64,000 nt of DNA from NCBI GenBank assembly GCA_022226935.1, contig CP092081.1:3019335-3083334 (forward strand), given 5' to 3'. The DNA comes from Nitrospira sp. (GTDB lineage: Bacteria > Nitrospirota > Nitrospiria > Nitrospirales > Nitrospiraceae). The notes beneath the pieces were generated by a model. It was not told where the DNA came from, did no database searches, and saw only the letters and a list, made by a program, of their open reading frames with translations. A program made the translations under genes and the position numbers. Shown piece by piece: positions 56,886 through 64,000 of this stretch. Position 1 is the first letter of the stretch. Each line of letters begins with the position of its first letter.

Positions 56886-57188
56886 ATGGCTACGGAATCG
56901 AAAGAGAAGAAGTCCACCGCTGCGAAGAATTTCCAGCCGCTCGGTGATCGCTTGTTCGTCACCTACACCGAGGAAATGGAACGGACCTCCGGCGGAATTT
57001 ATGTCCCGGACTCCGCGAAAGAAAAGCCGCAACGGGGCATCGTGCAGGCGATCGGCAAGAAAGTCGAGAACATCAAGGTCGGCGATCAGGTGTTGTTCGA
57101 CAAGTATTCCGGCAGCAAGCTGCGAATCGAAGACGAAGAGTGCCTCATCCTGAAGGAAGAAGACATCCTGGGCATTTTCACCCACTAA
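56886..57188 (+). CDS. groES: Co-chaperonin GroES
   Basis: The 100-residue protein starts at ATG 56886 after AAGGAGGA. It has an extra ~17-residue charged N-terminus (MATESKEKKSTAAKNF) before the normal QPLGDRLFVTYTEE core, the mobile loop ERTSGGIYVPDSAKEKPQRG and the roof/base strands. It caps the GroEL cavity. The extension is unusual and may be translated from an upstream start used in this lineage. Confidence 0.96.
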   Translation: MATESKEKKSTAAKNFQPLGDRLFVTYTEEMERTSGGIYVPDSAKEKPQRGIVQAIGKKVENIKVGDQVLFDKYSGSKLRIEDEECLILKEEDILGIFTH

Positions 57189-57225
57189 TCTCACGCACCC
57201 GACTAACGATTATCCAGACGATTAA

Positions 57226-60689
<3,464 letters not shown>

Positions 60690-60697
60690 GGCGCCGC

Positions 60698-60726
60698 ATT
60701 ATACTGGCGCAATTCTTCCGGTACAA
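60698..60726 (-). promoter_or_regulatory. Promoter of the 58875-60689 GlnE gene (near-leaderless)
   Basis: Minus strand: -35 TTGTAC (60726-60721), 17 nt, -10 TATAAT (60703-60698). The start codon (60689-60687) begins 9 bp after the -10, so the transcript should begin within 1-3 nt of the ATG. No ribosome site is possible. Confidence 0.7.
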
Positions 60727-60748
60727 CGACAGCACCTTCGGGTATACT
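60720..60748 (+). promoter_or_regulatory. Possible divergent promoter of the ACT-GlnE gene
   Basis: -10 TATACT (60743-60748), 17 nt after a partial -35 GGTACA (60720-60725) that overlaps the -35 of the opposite promoter. ATG 60760 lies 11 bp after the -10, again leaving a very short leader. Confidence 0.4.
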
Positions 60749-60759
60749 CCACGAACACC

Positions 60760-63036
60760 ATGCTGCACGCGAACGTCGATCGCGACCAGATCCTCGCCAC
60801 CCTGGCTCCGCTCTGCCCGGGCATCGAGCCCGACATTCTGCAGGACTTCACGACCAGGATGGACGCGGATTATTTCGCCGCGTTTCCACCTAAAGTGCTC
60901 GCCGAACACATAGCCCTGGCTGCACGGCTATCGCCCGACCAGCCCTGCGAAATTCGTTTCGCAAAACTCGATCGCACACGGTGGACGATCACCATCGTCG
61001 CCTACGACTACTTTTCGGAATTCGCCACCATCTGCGGGCTACTCTCAGCCTTCGGGTTGAACATCGAAGAAGGACGTATCTTTACCTCGGCGGAAAGCGA
61101 GCCGGCACGGCCGGGTCGCTCGAATACTTCTTACGGCACACGCCCAAGACCACAGGGTCGGCCGGGACTCACAAGAAAAAAGATCGTCGACGTCTTCACT
61201 GTGACGCCAACCGAGGGAGAGCCGTTCACCGCCGAAGACCAGAAGCGGCTGGCCGGGCAACTCTCACGCATGATCGTGCTACTGGATACCAACGCATTCG
61301 ACGAAGCGCGTCAGCAAGTCAATCGGCAGCTCATCGAGCACCTGGGCACAAGGCGCAGTTCCTTCAGCGGCCTGCTCCACACCGTCCACATCACCTTCGA
61401 CAACAGCCAGTCGGCGACCGACACGATCATGGATATCCGGTCGGACGATACCCCGGCGTTTCTCTATGCGTTTGCCAACGCCCTGGCCATGCGGAATGTC
61501 TATATCAGCAAGGCCCAGTTTGCGATCGAAGAGGGAAAATTACACGACCGCTTTTACGTCAGGAACCGCTTCGGACAGAAGCTGCTGGATCCAAGTGATC
61601 AAGAGCAACTCCGGCTCACTGCTGTGCTCATCAAACAATTCACCCATGCGCTGACGTGGGCGCCAGATCCTGCCAAGGCGCTGGAATCGTTCGATCAGTT
61701 TCTCGACCTCGTGCTTGAGGGTTCGCGCCAAGCCGGAAGGAAGCAGGCGTGGGACTTCGTCAACGATAAGAAGACGTTTCCACTACTCGCTCGGCTTCTG
61801 GGCGCTAGTGACTTTTTATGGGAAGACTTCCTCCGGCGGCAACATGTCAACCTGCTGCCGCTGCTCAAAGACTATCGTGACGCGCCATTGATCAAGCCGC
61901 AAGCGACGCTCCGCAAGGAGCTCAACCGCGTCATCGCCAAAGCCAAGACCGACGAGGCGCGCAAGGAGGCGCTCAATCGATTCAAGGATCAGGAGTTATT
62001 CCGCATCGACATGAAACACATCGTCGAGCCGGGAACGAACCTCCCCGACTTCTCGTTGGCGATTTCCGAACTGGCCGAAGTCATCGTCGAGCGCAGCCTG
62101 ATCGACTGCCAAGCCAAGCTCACCAAACGCTACGGCTCGCCTCGCCTCGCCAATAAGAAACCCTGCCCCTTCGCCATTCTGGGCGCAGGGAAATTCGGTG
62201 GCCGCGAACTGGGGTATGCCTCGGACATCGAAGTGCTCTTCGTGTATGGCGGTCCAGGACACACGACCGGAAAAGACGGCATCGAGAACAGCGAGTATTT
62301 CGAGCGGCTGGCACAGGAACTGTTGCAATGGATAGAAGCCAAGCAGGAAGGCATCTTCCACATCGACGTCCGGCTGCGACCCCACGGCGGCAAGGGATCA
62401 CTCGCGAACGCCTTCGACGAAGTCTGCAAGTATTACAGTGCCGACGGTTTAGCGGCCCCATTTGAGCGGCAGGCCTTGATCAAGCTGCGGCATATCGCGG
62501 GAGACGCCGCGCTCGGCAAGAAAGTGGAGACCCATCGCGACAGCTTTGTGTATAGCGGCGCTCCGTGGGATTTGGCTACTGCGCTCGACCTGCGACGTCA
62601 ACAAGTCAAGCAACTCGTCGAGCCGGGACAGATCAATCTCAAACACAGCCACGGCGGCATCGTCACACTGGAATATGCGGTCCAATACCTCCAGGTCATG
62701 CATGGCCATCGCCACTCGAGCTTGCGCACCCCCAATACGCTACGAGCCTTGGCCGCCCTGATCGACGCGGGCCTGATCCCCCGCACAACCGGTGAGAATC
62801 TCCGGAAGTCTTACCTCTTCATCCGGATGTTGATCGACGGCCTGCGCATGGTGCGCGGCAACACAAAAGACCTCGTGCTCCCGCCGCCCGACTCCGACGA
62901 ATTCATCTTCCTTGCCCGCCGCGTCGGCTACCAGACGGAGGATTGGCAAGCCGGAGCGAAACACCTGCTATCGGACATCGAACAGCATATGAAACAGAAT
63001 CGGGAGTTCTTCGAAAAGATGTTCGGGAAGGTGTGA
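60760..63036 (+). CDS. ACT-domain plus GlnE-type adenylyltransferase-like protein
   Basis: From ATG 60760 the 758-residue product starts with about 60 residues of unknown fold, then an ACT-like regulatory domain (about 63-150: CEIRFAKLDRTRWTITIVAYDYFSEFATICGLLSAFGLNIEE), as in GlnD. A long helical region leads to a GlnE-type transferase core FAILGAGKFGGRELGYASDIEVLFVY (about 471-496) in which the Asp-x-Asp is Asp489-Ile-Glu491, and FHIDVRLRPHGGKGSLANAF. The Glu for Asp change leaves activity uncertain. Together with the divergent gene it supplies the two modules normally found in one GlnE, plus an amino-acid-sensing domain. Confidence 0.8.
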   Translation: MLHANVDRDQILATLAPLCPGIEPDILQDFTTRMDADYFAAFPPKVLAEHIALAARLSPDQPCEIRFAKLDRTRWTITIVAYDYFSEFATICGLLSAFGLNIEEGRIFTSAESEPARPGRSNTSYGTRPRPQGRPGLTRKKIVDVFTVTPTEGEPFTAEDQKRLAGQLSRMIVLLDTNAFDEARQQVNRQLIEHLGTRRSSFSGLLHTVHITFDNSQSATDTIMDIRSDDTPAFLYAFANALAMRNVYISKAQFAIEEGKLHDRFYVRNRFGQKLLDPSDQEQLRLTAVLIKQFTHALTWAPDPAKALESFDQFLDLVLEGSRQAGRKQAWDFVNDKKTFPLLARLLGASDFLWEDFLRRQHVNLLPLLKDYRDAPLIKPQATLRKELNRVIAKAKTDEARKEALNRFKDQELFRIDMKHIVEPGTNLPDFSLAISELAEVIVERSLIDCQAKLTKRYGSPRLANKKPCPFAILGAGKFGGRELGYASDIEVLFVYGGPGHTTGKDGIENSEYFERLAQELLQWIEAKQEGIFHIDVRLRPHGGKGSLANAFDEVCKYYSADGLAAPFERQALIKLRHIAGDAALGKKVETHRDSFVYSGAPWDLATALDLRRQQVKQLVEPGQINLKHSHGGIVTLEYAVQYLQVMHGHRHSSLRTPNTLRALAALIDAGLIPRTTGENLRKSYLFIRMLIDGLRMVRGNTKDLVLPPPDSDEFIFLARRVGYQTEDWQAGAKHLLSDIEQHMKQNREFFEKMFGKV

Positions 63037-63409
63037 GGGGAGATAGGGGACATGGAGTCATGCGGTGTAACCCGCATGGCCGCGCGACTCTCTGCGGCGT
63101 AACCTTGTTCAGTCTGAAGCTCGCCTACACGAAACGGTGCACAGTGCGCCGTCGTCGCCCTAGGCAACTGGGACCGCACCACCATGCGAACCGCCGCAAG
63201 TCGCCGGCACTCGCTGTTCGACCGCCTTGCCACGTGCCACCTACAGTATCACTTCGGAAATGGAATCTTCGAACCGATCGGGAAGGAAAGGCGTACGAGG
63301 GATAAGCTGAATAGCAACATTTGTGATCGCGGCCAGCTGGAACCGACAAACAGCTGCATGAGCAAGTGAACCATAGCCTGGTACGCGAAAGGCACACTTC
63401 CGGAAAGAT
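63037..63409. other. Intergenic stretch without a supported gene
   Basis: This 373-bp stretch has only short frames in both directions and no domain, tRNA or strong hairpin that I can see. Confidence 0.45.
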
Positions 63410-63661
63410 GTGAAGAGCGCAGGACGTACTAAGAACAGGGCCCTATCGCTTCTTCTTTTCTTCTTTTTCGCAGGCGATCGCGAAGCGCCACCGCACGTAC
63501 ATGTCGAACACGACGACCATATTGCCAAGTTTTGGCTTGCCCCGGTCAGATTACAAGAGAGCGGTGGCTTTTCCCGGTCAGAGTTGAACCGCGTACAGCA
63601 ACTCGTTCACACCAACCAGCATCAACTTCGCGAGGTCTGGAATGAATACTTTGGCCGTTGA
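63410..63661 (+). CDS. DUF4160 protein (first gene of a DUF4160-DUF2442 pair)
   Basis: The 83-residue product (GTG start after GGAAAG) has the family pattern FFFFAGDREAPPHVHVEHDD then AKFWLAPVRLQESGGFSRSEL and a C-terminal helix ending WNEYFG. DUF4160 proteins are small, often next to DUF2442, and the pair behaves like a putative toxin-antitoxin or mobile module; function not established. The stop overlaps the next start by 20 bp. Confidence 0.8.
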   Translation: MKSAGRTKNRALSLLLFFFFAGDREAPPHVHVEHDDHIAKFWLAPVRLQESGGFSRSELNRVQQLVHTNQHQLREVWNEYFGR

Positions 63662-64000
63662 GACTGTTGCTCCCACCGCTGAGTCGGTCACGGTGACACA
63701 CGATACGTTGACGGTCGAATTGAGCGACGGTCGTAGCCTCTCAGTTCCGCTCGCCTGGTTTCCACGTCTCGTTCACGCGACCGCCCACGAACGAAAAGCC
63801 TGGCGATTAATCGGGCGAGGTCGCGGAATTCATTGGAATAAGCTCGACGAGGACATCAGCATCGATGGACTCTTAGCTGGGAAACCATCAGGAAAAAGTC
63901 AGACTTCGTTCAAGAAATGGCTCACCACCCGCCAAGCCACATCATCCAGGAAGGCGGCTTCTCGCGCAGGAGTTCGCCGACGCTGGGCATCATTCGCTGC
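63642..64000 (+). CDS. DUF2442 protein (cut by window end)
   Basis: ATG 63642 opens a frame that stays open for the remaining 119 codons to the window edge, so the 3' end is unknown. The start of the product (TVTHDTLTVELSDGRSLSVPLAWFPRL) and the HWNKLDEDISIDGLLAG segment match DUF2442. A basic tail (RKAASRAGVRRRW) may continue beyond. It overlaps DUF4160 by 20 bp, so the two are co-translated. Confidence 0.8.
   Translation, partial: MNTLAVETVAPTAESVTVTHDTLTVELSDGRSLSVPLAWFPRLVHATAHERKAWRLIGRGRGIHWNKLDEDISIDGLLAGKPSGKSQTSFKKWLTTRQATSSRKAASRAGVRRRWASFA

Overview
The window reads as a chromosomal segment of a Nitrospira-like bacterium (phylum Nitrospirota). The left edge carries, on the minus strand, the first ~135 nt of a 16S rRNA gene whose variable region looks like Nitrospira. 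A periplasmic chlorite dismutase of the long (Nitrospira-type) form, an NNP nitrate/nitrite transporter and many small periplasmic redox or lipoprotein genes fit a nitrite-oxidising chemolithotroph. The assignment rests on reading alone; no database was consulted. The DNA is GC-rich and almost all of it is ordinary single-copy genes. I saw no tRNA, CRISPR array, intact insertion sequence or prophage.

Layout. 0-7 kb: 16S leader with two tandem strong promoters, then a Tat-exported sulfite-oxidase-fold protein, a pseudouridine synthase, several envelope lipoproteins, a neutral zinc metallopeptidase and an S1C serine protease with PDZ domain. 7-10.8 kb: a visibly decaying RNA-repair operon (RbfA-like protein, rtcB broken by one frameshift, a SEC-C zinc-motif gene broken by two), followed by a gene in which RNase HI is fused to an ABC ATPase. 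10.9-21.3 kb: a minus-strand housekeeping run, rluB-aspS-aroC and guaB-guaA, and a 989-residue twin NHL beta-propeller protein. 21.5-30 kb: secreted proteins, scpA-scpB, a pentapeptide-repeat membrane protein, a secreted Lon-type (S16) protease domain, a bipartite histone-H1-like protein, a cupredoxin and a PqqD-domain methyltransferase. 29.5-39.5 kb: Ppx/GppA, RecG, an anchored TPR metallopeptidase, and a five-gene operon (thioredoxin-like protein, small protein, degenerate metallo-beta-lactamase fold, TPR protein, unknown). 39.7-41.5 kb: a PqqD-like protein with a nucleotidyltransferase-family protein, possibly a RiPP remnant. 42-50 kb: a purine cluster (purB, cld, purC, a small membrane protein, purS, purQ, purL, purF). 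50-53.8 kb: ribBA-ribH-nusB and the NNP transporter. 54-58.9 kb: rpoH, a dimethylformamidase-like secreted protein and groES-groEL. 58.9-63 kb: two divergent GlnE-type adenylyltransferase modules, one with an N-terminal ACT-like domain. 63.4-64 kb: a DUF4160-DUF2442 gene pair running off the edge.

How it works together: purine synthesis runs from PRPP amidation (PurF) through FGAM (PurLQS), SAICAR (PurC) and PurB, with guaB/guaA finishing GMP elsewhere in the window; GTP then feeds riboflavin synthesis (RibBA, RibH). RpoH beside groESL suggests a heat-shock neighbourhood. The GlnE modules probably regulate nitrogen assimilation. The most unusual items are the RNase HI-ABC fusion, the decaying rtcB/RbfA-like/SEC-C operon, the split GlnE pair driven by near-leaderless divergent promoters, the exported Lon protease domain and a dispersed palindromic repeat that has entered the end of nusB.
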